Source of the DNA: Zunongwangia endophytica | GTDB lineage: Bacteria; Bacteroidota; Bacteroidia; Flavobacteriales; Flavobacteriaceae | Direction: 5' to 3' | Assembly (NCBI RefSeq): GCF_030409505.1 | Contig: NZ_JAUFPZ010000002.1 | Span: forward strand, 868,001-932,000 | DNA: 64,000 nt | In this document: in pieces, positions 43,134-52,110 of the stretch | Layout of the letters: each line of letters begins with the position of its first letter | How positions within the stretch are numbered: position 1 is the first letter of the stretch | The notes under the pieces: generated by a model | What the model was told of the DNA's origin: nothing | Databases searched by the model: none | What the model saw: only the letters and a program-made list of their open reading frames with translations | Program-made: the position numbers and the translations under genes

Positions 43134-43589
43134 TTATTTAAAATATTTTTTTTCTATTGCAATTACTTTATCTAATCTTCTTTGAAAACGTTCTTCTTTC
43201 TGAAATTCAGCTTTCAAAAACGCTAAGATGATTTCTAAAATTAATGAAGTTCCCAATACACGGCCACCAACGCAAAGCATATTCATATCATCGTGTTCTA
43301 CGCCCTGGTGGGCAGAATAGGTTCCAGAAATTAGTGCAGCGCGCACTCCGGGAAATTTATTGGCGGCGATAGACACCCCTACACCACTACCGCAAACAGC
43401 GATGGCTTTATCGATTTTTTTGTCAATAAGTGCATTGGCTAAAGGGGTAACTATATCTGGATAATCGTCTTCACCCTGATATTCGAAGGCTCCAAAATCT
43501 TGTATATCGAAATTTTTCTCTTTTAAAAGATCCAGTAATTTTCTCTTTTGTTCTAGGCCAGCATGATCTGCTGCAATTCCGATTTTCAT
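43134..43589 (-). CDS. rpiB: Ribose-5-phosphate isomerase B
   Basis: A 151-residue RpiB/LacAB-family protein interconverting ribose- and ribulose-5-phosphate. AADHAGLEQKRKLL opens the fold (residue 6), the catalytic cysteine is in AVCGSGVGVSIAANK (around residue 67), and DDMNMLCVGGRVLG is conserved near the C-terminus. It is the first gene of the rpiB-gnd-zwf-pgl run, with a 22-base gap to gnd, linking the oxidative and non-oxidative parts of the pathway. No promoter box was clear upstream. Confidence 0.95.
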   Translation of the reverse strand: MKIGIAADHAGLEQKRKLLDLLKEKNFDIQDFGAFEYQGEDDYPDIVTPLANALIDKKIDKAIAVCGSGVGVSIAANKFPGVRAALISGTYSAHQGVEHDDMNMLCVGGRVLGTSLILEIILAFLKAEFQKEERFQRRLDKVIAIEKKYFK

Positions 43590-43760
43590 GTATTTATAAC
43601 TTTTGGGTTGAGCGTTTAGATGATAAATTTAACCAATTAAATCTGTTCTTAGGTAAGAGGAAGCCTTATAAAAATACTAAAACCTTTGAAATTGCAAACT
43701 AATACCAGCTTTTTAGAAAATTATGCCACTTAAAATGGCCAGATTTTTAAATTTTGAAGT

Positions 43761-44711
43761 TTATTGAATTATTTCCATCACTCCTAAAAAGGAAATGACA
43801 CTAATAAAAACCCATATAATTACCGCTAAAAAAACAGGTTTCACCCCTACTCTTTTAAAGCTATTGTAACGCAAACCACTACCAATTAAAAAAAGTACCA
43901 GTGTTAATCCCGTTTTTGAAAATGCAACAATCTTTGGTGCTAACCAATCTAGATTCGGGATATAGGTGTTGGCCAAAATAGCTAAAATAAAAAGCCCTAT
44001 AAAATATGGAATCTTAATGTTTTTAAGCGCGGTATGGCTACTGAAAGCAAATAAAACTGAAACCGGTAAAATCCATAGCGCTCTTGCTAATTTGACGGTC
44101 GTCGCAATTTCTAAAGCTTCATTGCCATAAACCTGAGCGGCACCAACGACCGAGCTGGTATCGTGAATGGCAATAGCGCTCCAGATACCAAATTGATGCT
44201 GACTCATATTAAAATAATGTCCAATTGCCGGAAAAAGAAATAACGCGATACTGTTTAGAAGAAATACGCTTCCAATTGCGATAGAAATCTGTTTAGAGTC
44301 AGCTTTTATAATCGGAGAAATCGCAGCAATGGCGCTCCCGCCACAAATAGCAGTTCCCGAACTAATAAGTTTCGCTATTTTTTGATCTATTCTGAAAAGT
44401 TTACCAAGTAATAATCCGGCACCAATAGTTAGGGAAATTGAAATTATCGTAAAAATGAATCCGTCTTTCCCGGCGGCTAAAGCTTTATCGAAATTCATCC
44501 CGAAACCTAATCCTATAACCGACATTTTTAAAAGCCAGTTGATCGTAAGTTGTGTTTTTTCCTGAAATGGATTTTTAGCCAACTGTGCAAAAACAATCCC
44601 AATGGCTAATGCTATTGGAGGATTTACTACCGGAAGGAAGCATGCCAGGCATAAAAGCAGAAAAACGATCTGATGAGTTGAAATTTTCATAAGCTGTATT
44701 AACAACTCCAA
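43761..44711 (-). CDS. YeiH/UPF0324 family putative sulfate exporter
   Basis: A 316-residue inner-membrane protein of the YeiH (UPF0324) family with about nine or ten helices. LLKMSVIGLGFGMNFDKALAAG (around residue 62) is the conserved first block, then SSGTAICGGSAIAAISPIIKAD (around residue 116, seen as separate halves) and IHDTSSVVGAAQVYG. The family is annotated as a sulfate or sulfite exporter, from limited evidence. The LysR regulator directly upstream on the same strand matches the yeiE-yeiH pairing in enterobacteria and suggests control in response to sulfur state. Confidence 0.9.
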   Translation of the reverse strand: MELLIQLMKISTHQIVFLLLCLACFLPVVNPPIALAIGIVFAQLAKNPFQEKTQLTINWLLKMSVIGLGFGMNFDKALAAGKDGFIFTIISISLTIGAGLLLGKLFRIDQKIAKLISSGTAICGGSAIAAISPIIKADSKQISIAIGSVFLLNSIALFLFPAIGHYFNMSQHQFGIWSAIAIHDTSSVVGAAQVYGNEALEIATTVKLARALWILPVSVLFAFSSHTALKNIKIPYFIGLFILAILANTYIPNLDWLAPKIVAFSKTGLTLVLFLIGSGLRYNSFKRVGVKPVFLAVIIWVFISVISFLGVMEIIQ

Positions 44712-44763
44712 AGATAGTCTCAGCTGTGGTCGAATTCAAATGACAAATTGTTATACTCTATAA

Positions 44764-45657
44764 CTAAAAGTTATAATGATGCTGTAAGAATTTTAGAAAA
44801 ACAGCATTTAGTTTGGAGTGATGTCCTTGCTGCTGTATAAAAAAGAAATCACGGGTAATTTGTAGATTTTCTATATCGAGAATGTAAAAGTCGCCATGTT
44901 TTAATTCCTTTAAAACCGTATTTATACTAAGAAAACTACCGCTATGCCCGTTAGATAGATACGATTTTATACTTTCTGAACTTCCTAACTCTAATTCAAT
45001 ATTTAAGTCTTCTATTTTTAGATTTTTATGCTGAAAAGCTTTTAAGATCACTTCTCTTGTACCCGAACCTTTTTCTCGTAAAACCAGCGGAATTTCTTTT
45101 AATTCTGTAATTGAAATTTGATTGTTTTTTGCCAAAGGATGAGATTTATCTACCACAAATACAATTTCATCCTTTAAAAAGGGTTGATATGATAGTTCTC
45201 TATTTCTGGATTGCCCTTCAATAAAACCAAGTTCCACTGAATTATTCATTACCGATTTTTCAACCTTTTCGGTATTCATATTTAAAAGATGAATCTTAAT
45301 TTTTGGAAATTTTTGATGAAATTTGGCTAAAACCTCTGGTAAAATATACTGTGCGATAGTCGTACTTGCCGCAATTCTAAGCGTTCCTTCGTTCTTATCT
45401 ACTAAAGAGTTCATATCGAATTCCGCTTGCTCATATTGCTGAAAAATAAGCTTGCTATGTGATAATAAAAGTTTCCCAGCTTCAGTAAGCGCTATGCTGT
45501 TACCTTTTCGCTCAAAAAGCTTTTGATTAAAATGCGCTTCCATTTGCCGAATATGCCTTGTAACAGCCGGTTGGGTAATATGTAGATCTTCAGCAGCTTT
45601 AGAAAAACTAAGCCGCGATGCTACATTTTGAAAAACTTGTAATTTAAAATCGAACAT
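44764..45657 (-). CDS. LysR family transcriptional regulator (YeiE-like position)
   Basis: A 297-residue LysR regulator: N-terminal winged helix-turn-helix (LSFSKAAEDLHITQPAVTRHIRQME, around residues 15-39, shown in halves in homologues) and a C-terminal effector-binding domain starting near IAASTTIAQYILPEVL. It lies upstream of the YeiH gene with a 52-base gap and so probably controls it and itself. I chose ATG 45657; the in-frame TTG nine bases upstream lies within a -7 box (TACTTTTG). This box ends 6 bases before the ATG, so the mRNA may be nearly leaderless. Confidence 0.9.
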   Translation of the reverse strand: MFDFKLQVFQNVASRLSFSKAAEDLHITQPAVTRHIRQMEAHFNQKLFERKGNSIALTEAGKLLLSHSKLIFQQYEQAEFDMNSLVDKNEGTLRIAASTTIAQYILPEVLAKFHQKFPKIKIHLLNMNTEKVEKSVMNNSVELGFIEGQSRNRELSYQPFLKDEIVFVVDKSHPLAKNNQISITELKEIPLVLREKGSGTREVILKAFQHKNLKIEDLNIELELGSSESIKSYLSNGHSGSFLSINTVLKELKHGDFYILDIENLQITRDFFFIQQQGHHSKLNAVFLKFLQHHYNF

Positions 45658-45663
45658 TATAAT

Positions 45664-45671
45664 CAAAAGTA
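45664..45671 (-). promoter_or_regulatory. Candidate -7 box of the LysR gene
   Basis: TACTTTTG on the minus strand fits TAnnTTTG. It ends six bases before the ATG at 45657, which would give a transcript with a very short or no leader. Confidence 0.35.
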
Positions 45672-45716
45672 ATAATAATTCATTAAAAATAAATTTAAGA
45701 TCTTAATTTCAGCAAT

Positions 45717-45756
45717 AAAAAAACAGCTTCTAATTATAGAAAATCAGAAGCTGTTT
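45717..45756 (-). terminator. Terminator of the M1 peptidase gene
   Basis: AAACAGCTTCT pairs with AGAAGCTGTTT over a 14-base loop; on the minus strand a T run follows (A run at 45717-45723 on the plus strand). Confidence 0.75.
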
Positions 45757-45781
45757 CAATTGAAATAATAAAAACTACAAA

Positions 45782-47656
45782 TTACTTTTTCCAAGAATTA
45801 TTATCTGGTGTGGCATCCATCCAGATTCCTCCTTCGATGGCTACAGCTTTTACTTCTTTTTCCGTAGCAATTTTTATCGAGGTGGTGTTTTCAGCATCTT
45901 TCCAAATTGTCGATTTTTGATGTATATTTTTTGTACTTCCGTCTGTAAAAGTTAGTTGCAAATCAAAAGGAGCCGGCATTCCTCCAACATTAGTCAAACT
46001 AACTTCAACCGAATTATCTTTTTGGTGTACTTCTTCAATCTTAATATCGATATAATTAGGGCTAAAATACCAGCTGTCCCAAAACCAGTTCAGGTTTTCT
46101 CCGCTAATATCATTGATGCTATAAAAGAAATCCCAAGGGATTGGGTGTTTACCATTCCAGCGTTCCATATATCCTTGCAAGGCTTTTTTGAAAACTTCAT
46201 CCCCCAACATATCCTTTAGTGCGAGATAACTAAGAGCCGCTTTTCCGTAGGAATTATTTCTATAAACCGGTCCGCTTAAAATATTAGAAGGTGTTATAAT
46301 TGGGACATCCTGTTCCATATTATCATCACTAATCCATCTGCGAACTCTAAAGTTTTGAAAACTCTCCACTGCTTTTTCTATTCCCAGATCTTCGATTCCG
46401 ATTAAATGCTCTAGTGTAGTAGCCCAACCTTCGTCCATAAAACCAAACCGAGTTTCGTTGGTTCCCATATAAAAAGGAAAATAGGTATGCGCGATTTCAT
46501 GTTCGGCAACAAAGCGAGCCATTTCTGGATCTTCGTGAGAATTGTCGTTTACCATCATAGGATATTCCATGTCGCCATGACCGCGAACTAGTGTAGATTT
46601 GGAATATGGGTAAGAAACGCCCGGATAATTAAAAGAAAACCAGTTTAAGGCATGCTGTCCATAATCTACCATTTCTTTAAAATCTTCGGAAACATTATCA
46701 TAAGCAGCCTGCACACTTACCCGGCGATTAGTGGTAGAATCGACAACAACGCTTGCTGCATCCCAATTATACTCGTTACTTATAGCGATCGCAACATCGG
46801 TAATATTGGAAGCTTTCCACTTCCAGGTATTATTCCCGTTTTTGGTAATTTCTTTTTTCTGAAGATCTTCTGGCGTCGCAATACGAATCACTTTATCGCT
46901 TTGCATTGATTTTTCAAGTTTTTTCGCATATTTTTTCTGAAGTACTTCTTCCGGATTTTGTAAATCTCCTGTAGACCACACAATAAAATCTTCTGGAACA
47001 CTAACGCTGATTTCGTAATCATTAAAATCGTTGTAAAATTCCTGCATTCCGAAGAAAGTCATCGTATCCCAACCCATATAATCATCATAAACCGCAACTC
47101 TTGGATAAAAATAGGCTAGATAAAATGTATTTTCTAAAATTGCGCCTTCTCTCCCACTCTGTTTAGAAATATCGAAATGCCAGTTAATGCTTAAGTCTAT
47201 ACTTTCGCCGGATTTTAACGGAGTATCCAGTTTGATCATTTTATTAGTACCGTCGTTCTTAGAATTCCATTCTTTTTCGTTCCCATTTTCTGAATACGAA
47301 TCGATATGAATTCCGCTAGTCATGTAATCTTCTGAAGCCATTCCTAAACGCGGAACTCCGGGTTTGTGATTATTCAAAATTAGTTTAAAATTTAACGAAT
47401 TTAAGGTATCAGGACTATTATTGGTATAGGTGATATCTTCTGAAGCCTTTACCGTTCGATTTGGAGGATTCACCTGAAGGTTGATTTTATATACTGCCGA
47501 ATTCTGCCAATAATTATCACCCGGTTTTCCTGTTTTACTGCGGGTATTATTTTCGTAGGCTTTAGTTACGTCTCTTGGAACATACAAGTCTTGTCCTATT
47601 GCGAATTGGCTAATAAATAATAAACCTAAGGATGCTGTTAAAATCGATTTTTTCAT
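45782..47656 (-). CDS. M1 family metallopeptidase (exported)
   Basis: A 624-residue zinc aminopeptidase-like protein with a signal peptide (residues 1-21, ending FAIGQ). The beta-sandwich N-terminal domain (residues 40-250) precedes the thermolysin-like domain with HEIAH (in AEHEIAHTYFPFY, around residue 388) and, 19 residues on, the third zinc ligand Glu in FMDEGWATTLE. The catalytic Tyr region follows. The classical GxMEN exopeptidase motif appears as GDMEYPMM, a variant. The protein probably trims peptides in the periplasm or outside the cell. A terminator lies behind it. Confidence 0.92.
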   Translation of the reverse strand: MKKSILTASLGLLFISQFAIGQDLYVPRDVTKAYENNTRSKTGKPGDNYWQNSAVYKINLQVNPPNRTVKASEDITYTNNSPDTLNSLNFKLILNNHKPGVPRLGMASEDYMTSGIHIDSYSENGNEKEWNSKNDGTNKMIKLDTPLKSGESIDLSINWHFDISKQSGREGAILENTFYLAYFYPRVAVYDDYMGWDTMTFFGMQEFYNDFNDYEISVSVPEDFIVWSTGDLQNPEEVLQKKYAKKLEKSMQSDKVIRIATPEDLQKKEITKNGNNTWKWKASNITDVAIAISNEYNWDAASVVVDSTTNRRVSVQAAYDNVSEDFKEMVDYGQHALNWFSFNYPGVSYPYSKSTLVRGHGDMEYPMMVNDNSHEDPEMARFVAEHEIAHTYFPFYMGTNETRFGFMDEGWATTLEHLIGIEDLGIEKAVESFQNFRVRRWISDDNMEQDVPIITPSNILSGPVYRNNSYGKAALSYLALKDMLGDEVFKKALQGYMERWNGKHPIPWDFFYSINDISGENLNWFWDSWYFSPNYIDIKIEEVHQKDNSVEVSLTNVGGMPAPFDLQLTFTDGSTKNIHQKSTIWKDAENTTSIKIATEKEVKAVAIEGGIWMDATPDNNSWKK

Positions 47657-47697
47657 GTAGTTAATGGTATTTTGAATTCGAAAATAATGCTTCAGTT

Positions 47698-47778
47698 TTA
47701 AACGAGCCTAATCATTTCGGTTTTTTCAGTAGTAATCAATTCTGCTAAAGATTTATCTTTTAATAGTCGAGATTCGCC
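47698..47778 (-). pseudogene. Possible short coding remnant of unknown origin
   Basis: The minus strand carries a 26-codon open stretch, GESRLLKDKSLAELITTEK ending MIRLV, closed by TAA and preceded by another TAA. The composition looks like a protein C-terminus. A second frame just upstream (KKYYQIKANLDY) also looks protein-like, so a frameshift is possible. I do not recognise the source and coincidence in AT-rich DNA is quite likely. Confidence 0.2.
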
Positions 47779-47913
47779 TTAATTTGATAATATTTTTTTC
47801 CTTTCTAAAATGCTGATGTTGTTTTTGAAATGCTAATAAACTTCAAGCATACCTTAAATAAAGTTAATAATTTTAGTCCTTCTCTACGATTCTTTAAATT
47901 ACCGAAAACCTAA

Positions 47914-49440
47914 ATGTTACAGATGAAAAAAATCGCCATTATTGGTGGCGGTGCTTGTGGATCTGCTGCTCTTATCGAGCTAATTATCCAAAGTATCACA
48001 GCCAAATTACAAGATCAGATTTCCTTCGTACTTATAGAACGTAAAGAAAAAGCAGGCTACGGTTTAGCCTTTGGTTCTAAACAACGTAGCCACATTCTAA
48101 ATACACAAGCCGACCTGATGGGAATATATGCCAACGAACCGGCACATTTTGCGGAATGGTTAAAGGAAAATGGCAGAAAGTATAGAGATGATGTAAAGAG
48201 TGAGAGTGATGAAGACAATGCGTATACCAGCCGATTGCTATACGGGCATTATGTTTCGCAGCAATTAGACGAAACCATCGAAAAAGCGAAAAAGAATAAT
48301 GTTAGTGTAGAGCGGATTAAGGATGAGGCTTATAATATTGACAAACTTGAAAACGAAAAACTGCTTATTCATCTAAGTAGTGAAAATACAGTTGAAGTTG
48401 ACGAAGTTTTGCTTGCGCCGGGAACTCCAAAACCAAACATATTTACACAATTTAAGGAAAATTCAAATTATATTGATTTTCCCTGGCCAACAAAACGTTT
48501 GTTAGAAAAAACGAATAAGAACGATCATGTTGGTGTTTTAGGAAGTAGTCTTAGTGCTATCGATACGGTAATGACTTTGGTCGATAATGGCCACGAAGGT
48601 AAAATTACCATGTTTTCTCCAGATGGAATGCTTCCCAGAGTACAACCCGATGAAGACAAAGGTTTTGAACGTAAATATCTAACTCTCGCAAATCTTCATA
48701 AATTAAAGCGAGATAAAGGACATACACCACGAGCAAAAGAATTGTTTCGACTATTTATAAAAGATGTCGAAGCAGCAGAAGGGAAATCATTGGATTGGAA
48801 ATCTTTTAATCGCCATTCTAAAGATCCATTACCGCTATTGGAATATGATATTGAAGTAGCCGAAAAAGGAGGTGATTTATTATCTAATATGGCGTATTCT
48901 ATGCGCTACGATACTTCAACTATTTGGAGTTGGATGAGTTTACACGAACAAATTTTATTTACGAAATGGCTAGGTAGACACTGGACGATCACCAGGCACG
49001 CCATTCCACTCTACAATGCCAAGAGGTTGGCTAAACTTTTAAAAGAGGGCAAACTGGAAATTATTCCACAAAATAATAAAGTGGAATTTTTAGAAGATAA
49101 AAACTGTTTTAAAATTGCTACAGGAAAAGATGGCGTTTTTGAAGTTGATAAACTGGTAAATGCTACGGGAAGTGCAGGAAGATTAGAAGAGATGGATAAT
49201 GTACTTGTGCAAAACCTACTAGAGAAAAAATACCTAAAACCACATCCGATTGGTGGTGCAGTAATTAATACACATACGATGCAATGTATGTCTGAAGCTG
49301 ACGGAGATCATATTTATGGCGTTGGACATCTTGTAAACGGGATGTTGATGGATGTTAATGCCGTTTGGTTTAACGTACGAACAATTGCTCGCTTGGCCTC
49401 AGAAATCATATTCAAAACAACCACGAATGGACACATTTAA
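47914..49440 (+). CDS. FAD/NAD(P)-binding protein (NAD_binding_9 type)
   Basis: A 508-residue flavin oxidoreductase-like protein. The N-terminal Rossmann loop IAIIGGGACGSAALIEL (around residue 6) binds FAD; AGYGLAFGSKQRSHILNTQADLMG is the family signature (residues 47-70, shared by the NAD_binding_9 family). A second dinucleotide loop is VGVLGSSLSAIDTVMTL (around residue 208), and a third nucleotide-linked region is NATGSAGRLEE near the end. ATG 47923 (MKK) is a second possible start three codons in. The substrate is unknown. An AEC carrier gene starts 14 bases before its stop, in another frame, so they are coupled. Confidence 0.85.
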   Translation: MLQMKKIAIIGGGACGSAALIELIIQSITAKLQDQISFVLIERKEKAGYGLAFGSKQRSHILNTQADLMGIYANEPAHFAEWLKENGRKYRDDVKSESDEDNAYTSRLLYGHYVSQQLDETIEKAKKNNVSVERIKDEAYNIDKLENEKLLIHLSSENTVEVDEVLLAPGTPKPNIFTQFKENSNYIDFPWPTKRLLEKTNKNDHVGVLGSSLSAIDTVMTLVDNGHEGKITMFSPDGMLPRVQPDEDKGFERKYLTLANLHKLKRDKGHTPRAKELFRLFIKDVEAAEGKSLDWKSFNRHSKDPLPLLEYDIEVAEKGGDLLSNMAYSMRYDTSTIWSWMSLHEQILFTKWLGRHWTITRHAIPLYNAKRLAKLLKEGKLEIIPQNNKVEFLEDKNCFKIATGKDGVFEVDKLVNATGSAGRLEEMDNVLVQNLLEKKYLKPHPIGGAVINTHTMQCMSEADGDHIYGVGHLVNGMLMDVNAVWFNVRTIARLASEIIFKTTTNGHI

Positions 49441-50347
49441 ATCTTTATATTCAAGTTTATTACCCTACTTATGCTGCATTCCTGTAGGCTATTTTATAAG
49501 CAAAAAAGAATGGATTCCTAAAGCATGGATCCATAAACCGTTGCTTTTTGTTCTTTTACCAATTCTGGTAATAGATCATGTTTTAAATGCAGAATTCTCC
49601 AATTTATTGATTTTAGCCAGTATTTCTTTTTTATTGGCTTTTTTAATGATTTTCCCCGCTATGCTGGTAGACAAGTGGCTGGACAAATCTGGGGATATTA
49701 ATATTCTAAAAAGTGGCTTCTCCTATTTTAACGTGGCTTTCTTCGGAATTCCAACCGTAAAGTCGCTTTTTGGTGAAGAAGCCGTAACCACCTTAGTCTG
49801 TATTTATGTAGGTACCGCGCTTTACGGAAATATTGTAGGGTATATTCAGGTAGCAAAATCCAAATTCGGGACAAAACAAGCTATTATTGAAGTACTTAAG
49901 ATTCCATTTATTTACATCATTATTTTAGCGTTAGTCCTAAAAGGTTTTAAAGTAGAAACACCTGAAGTTGTGAAACCCGTAGTTGAAGTTATGGGAACTG
50001 TAGTTTCAGTAATGGGAATGCTAATTATAGGGATGAATTTAACCAATATCGAGTTTAAGTCTTTAGACTGGAAATATTATTCTAAAGTTCTTGGTGTAAG
50101 AGCCATTGCGGCAATCGTAATTACCGCAGGATTAATAGGATTGGAATATTGGCTTATTGATGGGCTTGAACAAAAAGAACGTCGCATCATGGCGTTGATT
50201 GGTCTCTTCCCTATCGCTGCCAATCTCGCAGTATTTGCTTCGTTTTTAAAATCGCAAGAAAAGCAATCGGCTTTGCTTATCGTTTTTTCGATGATATTAT
50301 CGCTAGTTCTAGTGCCATTAGGAGCGATGATATTTGGCGGAAATTAA
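49427..50347 (+). CDS. AEC family transporter (auxin efflux carrier-like)
   Basis: A 306-residue inner-membrane carrier of the AEC family with about ten helices. The first helix starts SSLLPYLCCIPVGYF; FSYFNVAFFGIPTVKSLFG (around residue 100) is the conserved crossover motif and MGMLIIGMNLTNIEF (around residue 196) opens the second half. Bacterial members export small organic acids such as malonate or malate. A longer open frame starts at 49352, but the ATG at 49427 gives a proper N-terminus. It overlaps the FAD protein gene by 14 bases, so the exported compound may be a product of that enzyme (inference). Confidence 0.82.
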   Translation: MDTFKSLYSSLLPYLCCIPVGYFISKKEWIPKAWIHKPLLFVLLPILVIDHVLNAEFSNLLILASISFLLAFLMIFPAMLVDKWLDKSGDINILKSGFSYFNVAFFGIPTVKSLFGEEAVTTLVCIYVGTALYGNIVGYIQVAKSKFGTKQAIIEVLKIPFIYIIILALVLKGFKVETPEVVKPVVEVMGTVVSVMGMLIIGMNLTNIEFKSLDWKYYSKVLGVRAIAAIVITAGLIGLEYWLIDGLEQKERRIMALIGLFPIAANLAVFASFLKSQEKQSALLIVFSMILSLVLVPLGAMIFGGN

Positions 50348-50404
50348 AGAAACGTCAAAGTTTTGGAGAAGCATAATTCTTGTTTTAATTTTCAATAAAA
50401 AATT

Positions 50405-51421
50405 ATGAAAGCTATAGGAATAACAAAGTCTTTACCGACATCAGATAAAAATTGTTTTATCGCATTTGAAACTGAAAAACCAATGCCAGAAGATCATGAT
50501 CTTTTGGTTAAAATACACGCTGTTTCTGTAAATCCGGTAGATTATAAAGTCCGCCAAAATGCGGCTAAAGATGAAGAATTGGATGAACCTAAGATTCTTG
50601 GTTGGGATGCAGCCGGTATTGTTGAGGCGGTAGGAAACGAAGTTTCTAATTTTAAAGTTGGAGACGAAGTTTACTATTCGGGCGAATACGATAGACCCGG
50701 TTGTAATGCTGAATTTCAGTTGATAGATTCTCGAATTGCAGGACACAAACCTTCTAATTTGTCTTTTGCTGAAGCGTCTGCGATGCCATTAACGTCTCTT
50801 ACTGCCTGGGAAGCTATTTTTGATCGTTTGCGCTTAAGGAAAAATGGAGAAAGCGGTAAGAAATTATTGATTATAGGCGGCGCTGGCGGTGTTGGATCTA
50901 TCGCTATACAAATTGCTAAAAAGTTGACCAATATCGAAGTGATCGCTACCGCATCTCGTGAAGAAACTAGCAATTGGTGCAAAAAGCTAGGAGCAGATGT
51001 TATCGTTAATCATCATGAACTTACCCAAGAAATGGAATCAGCGAATATTACTGAAGTTGATTATATTCTGAATTTTTCTGATACCGATATGCACTGGGAT
51101 GCGATGGCTAAATTAATCAAACCACAAGGTCAAATTTGTTCGATCGTAGAAAATAAAGATCCGCTAGATTTAAACAAACTGAAAAATAAGAGTGCCTCTT
51201 TTCACTGGGAATTTATGTTTACCCGTTCTCTTTTTAAAACTGAAGACATGATCGCTCAGCATAAAATCTTAGAAGAACTACGACTTTTATTTGAAGAAGG
51301 AAGTTTAAAATCTACAGCCTACAAAACTTATGAAGGACTGGACACCGATGTGTTTAGAGAAGTTCATGAATTTCAGGAAAGCGGAAAATCGATTGGTAAA
51401 AATGTGATCAGTTATATTTGA
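50405..51421 (+). CDS. Zinc-type alcohol dehydrogenase-like / quinone oxidoreductase (MDR family)
   Basis: A 338-residue medium-chain dehydrogenase/reductase. VNPVDYKVRQ and LGWDAAGIVEAVGNEVSNFKVGDEVYYS (around residues 38-92) are in the GroES-like domain, and the NADPH loop is LLIIGGAGGVGSIAIQIAK (around residue 156). The zinc-ligand cysteines of true alcohol dehydrogenases are absent, so this is a zinc-free quinone or enal reductase (zinc-binding alcohol dehydrogenase family by name only). The gap to the AEC gene is 57 bases. A terminator follows. Confidence 0.88.
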   Translation: MKAIGITKSLPTSDKNCFIAFETEKPMPEDHDLLVKIHAVSVNPVDYKVRQNAAKDEELDEPKILGWDAAGIVEAVGNEVSNFKVGDEVYYSGEYDRPGCNAEFQLIDSRIAGHKPSNLSFAEASAMPLTSLTAWEAIFDRLRLRKNGESGKKLLIIGGAGGVGSIAIQIAKKLTNIEVIATASREETSNWCKKLGADVIVNHHELTQEMESANITEVDYILNFSDTDMHWDAMAKLIKPQGQICSIVENKDPLDLNKLKNKSASFHWEFMFTRSLFKTEDMIAQHKILEELRLLFEEGSLKSTAYKTYEGLDTDVFREVHEFQESGKSIGKNVISYI

Positions 51422-51451
51422 TAATTTAGGAATCAACATTCGATAATTAAT

Positions 51452-51481
51452 AAAGGGATTTCAGTAACGGAATCCCTTTTT
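51452..51481 (+). terminator. Rho-independent terminator after the MDR gene
   Basis: AAAGGGATT pairs with AATCCCTTT over a 10-base loop, then T residues. Confidence 0.75.
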
Positions 51482-51625
51482 TGCTTTCTAAAACTTAGGT
51501 TAAATAATTCTTAAACGACTGTTCTAGCATAAATTTCGCTCTTTATAAAGGGTAATTCAGCTTAGCAATCCAAAGTATTTCCATTCTGAATTTCAATTGA
51601 AAAAAGAACACTAAACCATAATGCT

Positions 51626-52045
51626 ATGACAACCGAAACCATCATTATTGCAACTTATGTATTAATTTTTCTATTGATCTCATTTTTAGTGATTCAGCAT
51701 TTGTCTGATGACGATAAACAATCAAAAAAGAGAAGAATTAAAACTTTAGCTGAAGAATTTGAGGGACAAAAAGTTTTGATCGATGGAAAATTGAACGAAG
51801 ATTATTCTAAAATTAAAAAAATATTGAAGCGATTTAATGTAGAAATGCAGCACAAAATGTCTACTAAAACGGGGATTTTGATCACAGGTAAAAATCCTGA
51901 TGATTTCGTTATTGAAGAAGCTAAGTCTTTCGGTACCAAAATTTATAGCGAAGATTCCTTTCTTGCACTTTGCAATGCGCCCCATTTCAAATTGAAAAGC
52001 AAACTGAGATCTATGCAACGAGCAACCGTCAAGGTTAAAATCTAA
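51626..52045 (+). CDS. Membrane-anchored BRCT-like protein
   Basis: A 139-residue protein with one N-terminal membrane helix (residues 5-25, IIIATYVLIFLLISFLVI) and a cytoplasmic domain. The domain follows the BRCT pattern: EGQKVLIDGKLNEDYSKIKKIL as the first strand and helix, MQHKMSTKTGILITGKNP as the second and third strands, where NAD-ligase BRCTs have KTTHLVAGE-like blocks, and EEAKSFGTKIYSEDSFLALC as the last helix and strand. The last cysteine is followed by a basic tail. BRCT domains are usually in DNA repair proteins; a membrane-bound one is unusual. No motif proves phosphopeptide binding. Function unknown; similarity is by eye. Confidence 0.55.
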   Translation: MTTETIIIATYVLIFLLISFLVIQHLSDDDKQSKKRRIKTLAEEFEGQKVLIDGKLNEDYSKIKKILKRFNVEMQHKMSTKTGILITGKNPDDFVIEEAKSFGTKIYSEDSFLALCNAPHFKLKSKLRSMQRATVKVKI

Positions 52046-52056
52046 AAAATCATGCA

Positions 52057-52090
52057 ATAAAAAAATCCCAGCAATTTGCTGGGATTTTTA
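52057..52090. terminator. Bidirectional terminator
   Basis: AATCCCAGCA pairs with TGCTGGGATT over a three-base loop, with A and T runs on both sides. It separates the BRCT-like gene (+) and the old yellow enzyme gene (-). Confidence 0.85.
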
Positions 52091-52110
52091 GTATTAAAAT
52101 AGGTCTATAA

